The notes beneath the pieces were generated by a model that worked only from the letters and a program-made list of their open reading frames with translations, searched no databases and was not told the DNA's origin. The position numbers were made by a program, and so were the translations under genes. A DNA stretch of 64,000 nt from Rhodobacteraceae bacterium Alg231-30 (GTDB lineage: Bacteria > Pseudomonadota > Alphaproteobacteria > Rhodobacterales > Rhodobacteraceae). The stretch is taken from assembly GCA_900143615.1 (NCBI GenBank), contig FREU01000001.1, positions 1,016,767 to 1,080,766 on the forward strand. The letters are read 5' to 3'. Positions within the stretch are counted from its first letter, which is position 1. Each line of letters starts with the position of its first letter. This document shows positions 45,132 through 53,180 of this stretch, piece by piece.

Positions 45132-45506
45132 GTCTCCTTGCTTGGTGTTGTTCGCTTGGTCCCGGGATCCGCATGTCAGCCGATTGGCCGCTGCGATCTT
45201 TTTGATTTGCTAGGGTCCCAAGGCGGGATAGTTGTGTTGCTCGGTTGAGGACCGTTTCCGAAGTTCCAAATGCTGTTTGTGTTGTGCATCGAGTAGGTTT
45301 TTGTGGACGAAAATGATCGGGTTTCGAATGAAATGATATTTCAATCGGACGGTCGAAATCGGCCTGTTTTATATGTGTTCGAGCGCAAGCCAAAGATTAG
45401 CATTCTTGTTTTTTGGGATGCTTTGAGTGACGCGGGCGCAGCGAGTTCTTGGTCGCCGCGCCCTGCCGAAATTGATTTATCTTTGAGGCATGTGAAGGGG
45501 GTACGC
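45132..45506. other. Gap between the CcdA-like gene and the third small cytochrome
   Basis: About 370 bases on the operon path with no supported gene. It could hold an extra promoter for the CcdA-like and propeller genes; no box is clear. Confidence 0.35.
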
Positions 45507-45848
45507 TTAGCCGTTCACTTCCCAGAGGTAGTCCAGGTACGCTTCGATGGCTTGCAGCTCATCGGCGCTAAGGTCGAAGAAGGTCATTACTGGTACAGCG
45601 CCGTTCACGGCGTTCTGGATTTGAGCCATGCGTGCACCTTGAATGAAGACACCGCCCATTTCCGAGCTACCTTCGGCTTCCATGCCGTGACAGATGGCAC
45701 AGCCCATGTCACCGGCGTCGGTTTCAAAAAGAACTTTACCCTGTGCGACGAGCGGGTCGTCTAGGCTTGGCGCGGCGAGTACTGGAGCGGCGCTGAATGC
45801 GAGTGTTGAAGCTAGGATAACTCCGAGAAATTGCTTGGTCGTCTTCAT
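45507..45848 (-). CDS. Small periplasmic cytochrome c (stand-alone copy 3)
   Basis: 113 residues from the ATG at 45848 (AGAGGAAAT upstream). Sec signal ends near APVLAAP. Heme site CAICH in GDMGCAICHGMEAEG; a conserved methionine in VPVMTFF is the likely sixth ligand. It is homologous to the C-terminal domains of propeller paralogs 1 and 2 (GCAxCHG, then an M-x-F block, then AIEAYLDYL). Confidence 0.88.
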   Translation of the reverse strand: MKTTKQFLGVILASTLAFSAAPVLAAPSLDDPLVAQGKVLFETDAGDMGCAICHGMEAEGSSEMGGVFIQGARMAQIQNAVNGAVPVMTFFDLSADELQAIEAYLDYLWEVNG

Positions 45849-46116
45849 TTTATTTCCTCTGTCACGTGATTTTTCACGCTTTCTTGGGTGCAGTTGTGCT
45901 TGGATCGGCGGCGGCGCTCTTATGTCGGCGCCGTTCGCCATTTTTCCTGTTTATTCGGCGAGTATTTAGACTGATATAGGGTGTTGTTCTGCATTTTCTT
46001 TGGGCTCGGCGAACTTTCGCCCAAAACTGCATGCGCGTGGAACGACGGAAGACTTCACTCATTACAAAGAGACTAAAATAACCCCAAGTGAGTGCTCCCG
46101 CCCCTCAGTCATATGA

Positions 46117-46434
46117 TCAAAGCTGTTCGATCCAAGCGCCGATAGCTTTGACTTCTGGTCCATTCATTGCCATGTATGAGCGGAGGAATTGCATTTCCAT
46201 AACTGACTGGAATGCTGCTGTGATATCGAGGTCATCAAGGCCGCGAATGTCTGGACCAACGTCACCACTTCCATCGATTGAATGGCAAGCGGCACAGCCC
46301 ATTTCACCCGCGGTTTCTTCAAACAAGAGTTTGCCCATTGCGAGCTGATCTTCGTCCGCAGATACCGTTGTTGCCATACCAAGTAGGAGGGCAGAAGCAA
46401 GAGATGAAGTGATGGATGATTTCGTGAGTTTCAT
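46117..46434 (-). CDS. Small periplasmic cytochrome c (stand-alone copy 2)
   Basis: 105 residues. Sec signal ends near TTVSADE. Heme site CAACH in GEMGCAACHSIDGSG, then GPDIRGLDDLDITAAF and MEMQFL with the likely Met ligand. Closest relative in the window is the next cytochrome upstream (46504-46830), suggesting local duplication. Confidence 0.9.
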   Translation of the reverse strand: MKLTKSSITSSLASALLLGMATTVSADEDQLAMGKLLFEETAGEMGCAACHSIDGSGDVGPDIRGLDDLDITAAFQSVMEMQFLRSYMAMNGPEVKAIGAWIEQL

Positions 46435-46503
46435 TTTGGTTTCTCCTTTTGCACGAAGTTAGGGTTCGTGAAAACTATTGGTGCGTTGAAGAGGACTGGG
46501 GCG

Positions 46504-46830
46504 TTAGCCAAGAGATTCGATATAGGCGCCAACAGCCTTCATTTTTCTGCTGCCTGGTCCAATGTCTCCGCGCAGGAACTGCATTTCGAACACCGAGTTG
46601 AACGCGGCACTTACGTCGAGATCGTCATAACCACGGATATCCGGTCCGATATCACCGGATCCGTCCATTCCGTGGCACGAGGCACAGCCTACGCCGCCTG
46701 CGGTTTCCTCAAAGATGATTTTGCCTTCTGCAATGAGATCTTCATTGGCTGAAACCGAGGTTGTCGACATGGTCAGGGCAAGGCCTACAGTCGCAGCGAA
46801 AGCAAAAGTCGAAGTCAAAATTTTTGACAT
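46504..46830 (-). CDS. Small periplasmic cytochrome c (stand-alone copy 1)
   Basis: 108 residues. Signal ends near TTSVSANE. Heme site CASCH in GGVGCASCHGMDGSG, then GPDIRGYDDLDVSAAF and FEMQFLRGD with the likely Met ligand. The sequence around the heme is almost the same as in the fused domain of paralog 2 (VGCASCHG). It directly follows the cytochrome-less propeller gene, separated by a strong hairpin, and probably replaces the missing fused domain. Confidence 0.9.
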   Translation of the reverse strand: MSKILTSTFAFAATVGLALTMSTTSVSANEDLIAEGKIIFEETAGGVGCASCHGMDGSGDIGPDIRGYDDLDVSAAFNSVFEMQFLRGDIGPGSRKMKAVGAYIESLG

Positions 46831-46856
46831 ATTGGTATTCCTTATTCGGCATGAGA

Positions 46857-46881
46857 CATGCGACGCCTAAGGCGTCGCATG
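46857..46881 (-). terminator. Strong hairpin between propeller gene 3 and cytochrome copy 1
   Basis: CATGCGACGCC/GGCGTCGCATG is an 11-bp perfect stem with a three-base loop and no U-run, 20 bases after the stop of the propeller gene. It may stabilise the upstream mRNA segment and set different levels of propeller and cytochrome rather than end transcription. Confidence 0.6.
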
Positions 46882-46901
46882 CTTTCCAATCGGATTAGAG
46901 T

Positions 46902-48362
46902 TTAGTTGCCTTTACGCTCTGCAACTTTTGCACGCACCAGGTCCTGCATTTCGTGGGATACCGGACCGCCTTGGTCAAACAGCAGCTCGCCGTTCCAGTC
47001 AGCGTCGTAGCGAACAAAGCCACCGGAGTGAGTGTCACCACCGTTTGGTGTAGCGATGTAAGCTTTTGGCTCAAAGGTGTTCAGGTCCAAAACGATTGTT
47101 TCCCAACCCTTCATGGAAGAGATCCACAGTTCGTTTTTCTCGGGGTTTGGGTGCAGGATGGCGTGGTCAACTGAAGAAGCAGAACCGCCCAGGAAGATTG
47201 GCTGCTGAAGGAGGCCAGCGTAAGGCGTCATGTTGTCGGCGCTAACCAGACCAACAGTTTGACCGACGTTGTGGATGCCTTCACCTTTACCAACTGTGAA
47301 CAGGATGCTTTCGTCCCAGTTCAATGTACCGCCGTATGGGCCAGCAACGCCGGAACCCGTGTGGCCAACAACTTGGTTGGTTTCGTTGTCGATTTTGTAA
47401 ACATGGCTTCCGTGTCCATCAACTACGAAGGTTGACTTGCCGTCCATAGAGTGAGTCACACCAATTGGGTGGTGGCCTACGCCCATGACGTTGGTAACGG
47501 CGCCAGTTTCAAGATCAAGTTTCGCCATGCCCGCTGCGCCTGCATTTGCGCCACGGATTTCTGGAGACCCGATCGAAACATACATGGTGTTACAGTCAGG
47601 CGATGGTGTCGTGTAAGGGTGCCCCATCAGCTGAACATCTTCATATGTTACAGCACGATCTACACGGTTGTCATCGTCTGGGTTAAGAACAAAGTGTGGA
47701 CCGCCGTCAGCACTAAAGCCGAACTGCAGGAAAACCCGCTGTTTGCCTTCAGCAGTAGTACAGGCCTGCACGTGGTGGATCGCTTGGGAACGCTGGGCGC
47801 CCCGGAAACGGCTCTGCTGTTTGAACAGCTTGTCAATTTTCATAGTGCGCATGTTTACGACAGCCACGAAACCGGTTTGGCGAATGTCGCCGGAGGTCCG
47901 TTCTACCCATCCGACATATGCCCATTTCCCGTCAGGGGATGTGGCAACACCATGTGGGCCACGGGCGATTTGTGTGCCGCGCTCGGCGTTTGAGCCGATA
48001 TACTGAGCGACGATCTCATGGGTGTCGGCATCCACCAGATGGAACCCGGCAAAGGAGCCGCTGAGGCTACGATCTGGGTTGTTGTTTTGGTGAGATTCTG
48101 ACGTGATGTAGACAAGCGGGTGCTTGGCCGGATCCCATGCATCGGGACCGCTGGAGTCGTATTGAGCAACCAGGTGCAGACCGCCACGAATGGATTCATC
48201 GTTGGCCCAGTCGGATGCTTCAGCTGCAGCAACCGCTGCTTCAAACTCTGGAGCTTCTAGGATTGAAGTTGTTGCGATCGATGCGGATGCGGTCGACGCT
48301 GTGGCGATCGCCAGCGCGATAGCTGAGATGCCGCCGATTGTGGCGCGCTTGGATTTTGTCAT
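46902..48362 (-). CDS. Periplasmic His-rich beta-propeller without cytochrome domain (paralog 3)
   Basis: 486 residues with a Sec signal (GGISAIALAIATASTASAS). It aligns along its whole length with the propeller parts of paralogs 1 and 2 and keeps the histidine set: KHPL, ESHQN, GPHG, HHVQAC, GGPHF, MGHP, HHPIGVTH, GEGIHNVG, SSVDHAILHP, GDTHSGG. It ends where the cytochrome domain begins in the others. The partner hemes are probably the three small cytochromes that follow. An FNR/CRP-type site is 105 bases upstream of the start. Catalytic role unknown; a multi-copper propeller is one hypothesis. Confidence 0.87.
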   Translation of the reverse strand: MTKSKRATIGGISAIALAIATASTASASIATTSILEAPEFEAAVAAAEASDWANDESIRGGLHLVAQYDSSGPDAWDPAKHPLVYITSESHQNNNPDRSLSGSFAGFHLVDADTHEIVAQYIGSNAERGTQIARGPHGVATSPDGKWAYVGWVERTSGDIRQTGFVAVVNMRTMKIDKLFKQQSRFRGAQRSQAIHHVQACTTAEGKQRVFLQFGFSADGGPHFVLNPDDDNRVDRAVTYEDVQLMGHPYTTPSPDCNTMYVSIGSPEIRGANAGAAGMAKLDLETGAVTNVMGVGHHPIGVTHSMDGKSTFVVDGHGSHVYKIDNETNQVVGHTGSGVAGPYGGTLNWDESILFTVGKGEGIHNVGQTVGLVSADNMTPYAGLLQQPIFLGGSASSVDHAILHPNPEKNELWISSMKGWETIVLDLNTFEPKAYIATPNGGDTHSGGFVRYDADWNGELLFDQGGPVSHEMQDLVRAKVAERKGN

Positions 48363-48466
48363 TTGTTTTCTCCGTATTTAGTTCTTGGCAGGTTTGGTTC
48401 CTGTTTTCCAAGATCAGATTCGGTGACCTGATGGAGATTTTATTTCACTTCAAAAATTACAGTTAT

Positions 48467-48480
48467 TTGATCTGGATCAG
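48467..48480 (-). promoter_or_regulatory. FNR/CRP-family box upstream of propeller gene 3
   Basis: TTGATCTGGATCAG matches the FNR/Dnr consensus TTGAT-N4-ATCAA at 9 of 10 positions. It is 105-118 bases upstream of the start; an AT-rich stretch TGAAATAAAAT lies at the right distance downstream to serve as a -10 region of an activated promoter. Confidence 0.6.
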
Positions 48481-49183
48481 AAACCCTTTTTGCCCGAAAT
48501 GGTGATTTCTTCCGAAGTTAGCCTCTGCGTTTCCAATTATTGCGAGGGCGAATCTGTCTTTCGGGTAACCGTATGAAGGGTAGAAAACTATCAGTTTATT
48601 TTCGAAAGGTTTGGTTGGGAAATCTCTTTTTATTTTTCGGCGGATAATGGCTTTTTGGTATCTTCTGCGGCAGTTATCTGCTTGCTGTGGAAGAGTTCAG
48701 GTAGTGATAGTTTTATATAATTTGCAAAGATATCTGGGTAATTCATTGTTTTTGTTGGAAATACTTGTTTTTTGATTTTGATTTCTTATTCTCTATTTGA
48801 TTTAGGGCGGATTGTCGCGGCTGAATGAAGTATTTTAATTAGTTGAGCAAGCTCGTTGGTGATTTTATTTTCGGTAATAGTGTTGCTGCCACGTTTCTTC
48901 GGCGAGATGCTGCTTGAATTCGGCGGTAATTCACCAGAACTCAATGAAGTGGTGGAGAGATTTTGGACTGAATAGGCATTTGAAGGGGGGCACCTGCAAA
49001 AGCTTATGCCTTATTATCTTTGTCCTTGGGTATTTTTGGTGCTTTTGATCGATTTCGTATCCCCTGTTTGATTGATCTATATCGCGAGGGCTGGCGATGT
49101 GTTTGGTGGCTTTTACCAAAGATTGACCCGACCTAGGCGAGTTACGCCAAGGAGATGTGGGTAATTCTCAAATTTTGAGCAGG
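48481..49183. other. AT-rich gene-less stretch between the cytochrome operon and the sensor kinase
   Basis: About 700 bases, clearly richer in A and T than its neighbours, without a supported gene. It lies 3' of the kinase gene and 5' of the propeller operon, so it may contain further regulator sites or a small RNA, but nothing can be named. Confidence 0.4.
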
Positions 49184-51733
49184 TTAAGGTGCTGGGGTGG
49201 ATGTCGTTGTTTTTAGGGCCTTCAACAGTTGGGCGCGCAAAGGGGGCCACGAGGCCTCGTCGCTGCCTTCCAATTGGGACAGTGTTTGCCATTGGGCCTG
49301 GAGGCCAAGGACAGCCGCAGAACCGTAAAGCGCATGAGCTTGGGCGCGCGCGGCTGGGGTTGGGTGCTCGGCCAATTGGAGCAGCGTAGCAAAAGCGTCC
49401 ATTTCAATGTGAAATTGATCCAAAGCGGCCTGATAGCGTTCGCGCCCGAGTATCTTGATCGCCTGGGTCTTTGCATCGGATGAATGCGCCCGATCTTGGT
49501 CACCGATATCATTGGGCACGGGAGTCATCGGGGTGTCCAAAAGCTGAGTGATGCTCTGGCGCGAAAGGGGCTTGGTAATTATCTGGCGAAACCCGGCGCT
49601 TTTGATGCGTTCTTGGTCTTCGGTGGCGGCATGTGCGGTCAGCGCGACAATACGTGTGGCTTTGTTTGGACCGGCGCCGGCACGGATGGATTGTAGTGCT
49701 TCGATCCCGTCCACACCGGGCATGCTGATGTCCATCAAAATCAAATCATAGGCTTGTGCCTCAGCCATTTGAATTGCGCTTTGGCCGCCGTGGGCTTCAT
49801 CGACGGTGAAGCCACGATTGCGCAACATTTCAGCGGCAATCAGGCGGTTGATCTCATTATCGTCCACCACCAGCGCATTGGTTGTTCCGGCAGGCGATAT
49901 GGATGCCTTTGTTTGTACAACAGGTTTTGGAAGACTGGGCGCTTGTGTGGGCGGCAGTGGCAGGCGCATGGTAAAGAGGCTGCCTTCACCTTCTATGCTG
50001 TCGGCCTCAAGTTCACCTCCCATAGCTGTGATCAATTGCTGGGTAATCGCGAGACCAAGGCCGGTGCCTGAAAACTCGCGTGAATAGCCCGTGTCTATGG
50101 TGACAAAGGCCTCAAAAATTCGGCTTAGGTCTTCTTCCGCGATGCCCACGCCAGTGTCTGAAATCCGGAATTCAACCAAATCCCCTTCCGCGAGTCTTTC
50201 GACCTCCAGCGTTACGGTGCCGTTTGTTGTAAACTTTGTGGCGTTGCCGAGCAGATTGATCAGGCACTGTTTCAAACGGTTTTCATCACCAATGACGCTG
50301 CCGATGTCCTCGGGGATCAGGTGAATGCTAATCGTGTTGTTCTGCACCTCGCTCAGAGCGATTTGGCTTTTGACCACATTGTTCACCAAATCGGGCAATG
50401 AAACGGTTTGTGTTTTGGGAGTGATGGCGGTGGCATCGTTGCGCGATAGGTCCAACACATTATTGACGTGGCTTAAGAGCAGGTCACCGGATAGCCCAAT
50501 CGCGTCCAGATAGCGGGTCTGCCCGGGCTTCAGGCTATCGCGGTCGATCAGTTCAAGCGAGCCGAGGATGCCATTGAGCGGCGTGCGCATCTCGTGGCTC
50601 ATCACAGTGAGCAGCTCAGCTTTGGCTTTCTCTCCGGCTTGTGCTTCGTCACGCGCGCGCACCAGCTCTTCCTCATCGGCGACCTGTTGGGAGATGTCGC
50701 GCAAGAAAGAGACAAAGACGGTTTGGTCACCGTTGTTTGCCACATCGATCGACAATTCGGTGGGGAACACGTGGCCGGATTTGTGCAGTGCTTCCAGCCG
50801 TACGCGGCCCGCTCCAATGACACGTTTCTCGCCGCTCTCCAGAAACCGTTTCATGCCAGCAACATGGGCCGCGCGCAAATGTTCAGGCACAATCAAATCG
50901 CTCATGTTTTGCCCAAGGACGTCGGCCTGTTTGTGACCAAAGACCTGTTCTGCAGCGCCGTTGAACGCGATGATATTACCATCGGTGTCGATGACCAGAA
51001 TGGCATCCAGCGACGAGTTGACCATGGCTTCAAAGCGGGTGCGCATCAACTCGTTTTCCTGCGAAACAGTGCGAATTCGGGTGTACATACGTAGAAGGAA
51101 CACGATGGTCGCAGCCAGAATTGTGATCAGGGCAAGGGCGGAGAGCCCGAGTTTGAGCAAGGTTTGAGAGATGTCGCCGCGCGTGATCTCGTCACTGTCG
51201 GCAAAGAGCCCGATCCCGTCCAAGGCAAGACCGCGAATGTCAGGGTGTAGATGTTCGGTCCGTGCGCGCAAATTGGGGACTTGATCCAGCAATGCTTGGT
51301 CGCTGCCATCAATGAACGGAACAGCCAGGTCGAGAAATCGTTTGAAATGCGCGATCCGTTCGGGGATGCCGGGTTGGGTGCGAAACTCGGCGTAAACCGG
51401 GCTGTCTGCGATGATGGCATATCGGCTGTAGAAAATGTCAAACCGGCGGCGCAGTTGTTCAAGCTCTTCAGGGCCGTCAATTACCACCCGATCCATCGTG
51501 TTCTGAAGTCGCAGCAGGTCCACTTCGATCTGGGCCAATGTCCATTCGACATTGTCGGTTGAGGCCGTGGCCAGCCGCTGCATCTGGTTCAAAACGACCC
51601 GACCCAGAACAACGCTTTGCGCTAGAAGAACCAAAAGCACGAGGCTCAGAACAGCCGTTCTGAGCCACGGGGTTTGCCAGAATGCACGCGCTGTCTTGAT
51701 GAGACTTCTCCGTTTAGTCTTGCAACACTTCAA
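49184..51733 (-). CDS. Hybrid sensor histidine kinase (PAS-HisKA-HATPase-REC-HPt)
   Basis: 849 residues. Two membrane helices (about 27-47 and 195-215) enclose a periplasmic sensor of about 145 residues. Then a PAS domain (RFEAMVNSSLDAILVIDTDG), HisKA with His380 in VMSHEMRTPLNGILG, a HATPase with DTGVGIAEEDLSRIFEAF and GTGLGLAI, a receiver domain (LVVDDNEINRLIAAEM, DLILMDISMPG), and an HPt-like end (AHALYGSAAVLGL). The start is uncertain: no ATG lies near the N-terminus, and the TTG at 51733 overlaps the upstream gene by 20 bases. It probably phosphorylates the LuxR-type regulator nearby. Confidence 0.88.
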   Translation of the reverse strand: MKCCKTKRRSLIKTARAFWQTPWLRTAVLSLVLLVLLAQSVVLGRVVLNQMQRLATASTDNVEWTLAQIEVDLLRLQNTMDRVVIDGPEELEQLRRRFDIFYSRYAIIADSPVYAEFRTQPGIPERIAHFKRFLDLAVPFIDGSDQALLDQVPNLRARTEHLHPDIRGLALDGIGLFADSDEITRGDISQTLLKLGLSALALITILAATIVFLLRMYTRIRTVSQENELMRTRFEAMVNSSLDAILVIDTDGNIIAFNGAAEQVFGHKQADVLGQNMSDLIVPEHLRAAHVAGMKRFLESGEKRVIGAGRVRLEALHKSGHVFPTELSIDVANNGDQTVFVSFLRDISQQVADEEELVRARDEAQAGEKAKAELLTVMSHEMRTPLNGILGSLELIDRDSLKPGQTRYLDAIGLSGDLLLSHVNNVLDLSRNDATAITPKTQTVSLPDLVNNVVKSQIALSEVQNNTISIHLIPEDIGSVIGDENRLKQCLINLLGNATKFTTNGTVTLEVERLAEGDLVEFRISDTGVGIAEEDLSRIFEAFVTIDTGYSREFSGTGLGLAITQQLITAMGGELEADSIEGEGSLFTMRLPLPPTQAPSLPKPVVQTKASISPAGTTNALVVDDNEINRLIAAEMLRNRGFTVDEAHGGQSAIQMAEAQAYDLILMDISMPGVDGIEALQSIRAGAGPNKATRIVALTAHAATEDQERIKSAGFRQIITKPLSRQSITQLLDTPMTPVPNDIGDQDRAHSSDAKTQAIKILGRERYQAALDQFHIEMDAFATLLQLAEHPTPAARAQAHALYGSAAVLGLQAQWQTLSQLEGSDEASWPPLRAQLLKALKTTTSTPAP

Positions 51734-52226
51734 TCTGGCTTAGCTGCCAGATGCTACGAGAATAATAAGACTCTGTTTTATAGCTCTCGTCGATATCAAA
51801 GGGGTAAATTATCCATAGCGGACCCTTATCGCGTACAGACATTTCTTCGCCGTTGCGAAGATAGGCCACAATCGGGCCACCTTGGACTGCGTCAGACAAA
51901 GGAATTTCCACCGCGTAGTCATTTACAGCTACCGCACGCAGAGTGTCGCCCTGCATCCCCAAAGTTTGGGTGAGATCATATAGGGATACGCCAACGAATT
52001 GTTGCGGCCCCTCCGTCCAGATGGTGGTGGTTTCAAAAGAGACGGGATCAAATGCTTGGAGCATGTCCATGTCAAAGGTTGCACCATCTGGTCCGTTTTT
52101 CGTGTCGATGTCACCACTCACCGTCAAGATGACGGCACCGCTGGGCGTTGCGAGATCAGAGGCCAGTATGGGCGACGAGAGAACAACCGTGCCGACAATG
52201 GCTGCAGCGAGTGTTTTGAGAAACAT
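51714..52226 (-). CDS. Small periplasmic protein with possible SUOX-type (molybdopterin-binding) fold, cysteine-free
   Basis: 170 residues from the ATG at 52226 (AGGAG upstream); signal peptide ends near PILASD. The pattern ILTVSGDIDTKNG, then VGVSLYDLTQTLGMQGDTLRAVAVNDYAVEIPLSDA, then GPIVAYLRNGEEMSVRDKGPLWIIYPFD resembles the sulfite-oxidase-type fold annotated as oxidoreductase molybdopterin-binding. It contains no cysteine at all, so it cannot ligate molybdenum through the usual Cys. It overlaps the kinase gene and is probably a periplasmic binding partner of its sensor domain. Confidence 0.72.
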   Translation of the reverse strand: MFLKTLAAAIVGTVVLSSPILASDLATPSGAVILTVSGDIDTKNGPDGATFDMDMLQAFDPVSFETTTIWTEGPQQFVGVSLYDLTQTLGMQGDTLRAVAVNDYAVEIPLSDAVQGGPIVAYLRNGEEMSVRDKGPLWIIYPFDIDESYKTESYYSRSIWQLSQIEVLQD

Positions 52227-52441
52227 TATTGAACTCCTGAAATGGGACGCATCGACGTCGATTTCGGTGGAGTATAGGGATGTTTGTCTCAGGCGCATGT
52301 GAGCAAAGGGTCAGCCAACTATCCTTTCGTATAGGTGGCATAGACCGTTGCGCCCCAGTCGCAGCCGAAAGGGAGCAAAACTCAACCAACAGGTGTCATT
52401 ATAGTGAATCCTCAGGGTGGTGCAGTTTTGAGGAAAAGAAG

Positions 52442-53155
52442 ATGCAACAAAGTGATGTATATAAATTTCACAACGCTGGCGTGCAGCCGCAGTCGATTGT
52501 AAGCTCGGGATCTATTAGAGAAGTGACAGGTGATTTGAGCATGCGAGTATTGATTGCTGACGATCATGAAATGGTGCGCGATACGATCGCGGCGTTTCTG
52601 TCGTCTGAAGGGGATGTCGAGGTTGTCGCCGTTTCCGACCACAGCGCGGCGATGGCGGCGCTGGATGAAATGCGACGATTTGATCTGGTGCTGCTGGATT
52701 TCAATATGCCGGGCATGAATGGTCTGGACGGGTTGCAGCGCAGCCTGCAGAAATACCCCAATCAGAATTTTGCCATTCTCAGCGGCACGGCTCCCAACAG
52801 TATTGCCCAAGAGGCAGTCGAGATTGGCGCCTGTGGATTTGTGCCCAAAACGCTGGGCGCGAAATCTCTGCTGAATGCGATCCGGTTTATGGCCTCTGGC
52901 GAAGTTTACATTCCGGCCGCTTTGATGCGGGAAGAAGCGGCGCGCGAGCCGCATCCTCTGGAAAAGAGTCTGAGCAGTCGCGAATTGCAAGTGCTGGATG
53001 GGCTGTGCCGAGGACAATCCAACAAGGAAATTGCGCGCGAATTGGATTTGCAGGAAGTCACGATCAAGCTGCATGTGCGCACCCTGTGCCGCAAGCTTGA
53101 CGCCAAGAACCGCACCCAAGCCGCGATGATTGCCAAAGAGGCCGGTCTGTTCTGA
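52442..53155 (+). CDS. LuxR/NarL-type response regulator
   Basis: 237 residues from the ATG at 52442 (AGGAAAAGAAG upstream); an internal ATG at 52541 with MRVLIADDHEMV would give the classic receiver start. Receiver domain with the phospho-Asp in LVLLDFNMPGMNG and the late FVPKTLGAKSL; C-terminal LuxR helix-turn-helix SSRELQVLDGLCRGQSNKEIARELDLQEVTIKLHV. It is divergent from the periplasmic protein/kinase pair and likely their output regulator. Confidence 0.9.
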   Translation: MQQSDVYKFHNAGVQPQSIVSSGSIREVTGDLSMRVLIADDHEMVRDTIAAFLSSEGDVEVVAVSDHSAAMAALDEMRRFDLVLLDFNMPGMNGLDGLQRSLQKYPNQNFAILSGTAPNSIAQEAVEIGACGFVPKTLGAKSLLNAIRFMASGEVYIPAALMREEAAREPHPLEKSLSSRELQVLDGLCRGQSNKEIARELDLQEVTIKLHVRTLCRKLDAKNRTQAAMIAKEAGLF

Positions 53156-53180
53156 CCGGCCCCGAGGCGTTTGCTTTTCT

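Noticed and set aside
46902-48362. Cytochrome cd1 nitrite reductase as the identity of the propellers
   Set aside because: In NirS the cytochrome c domain is N-terminal; here it is C-terminal or absent, and no nir genes for heme d1 synthesis are in the window. A distant d1-like fold is not excluded.
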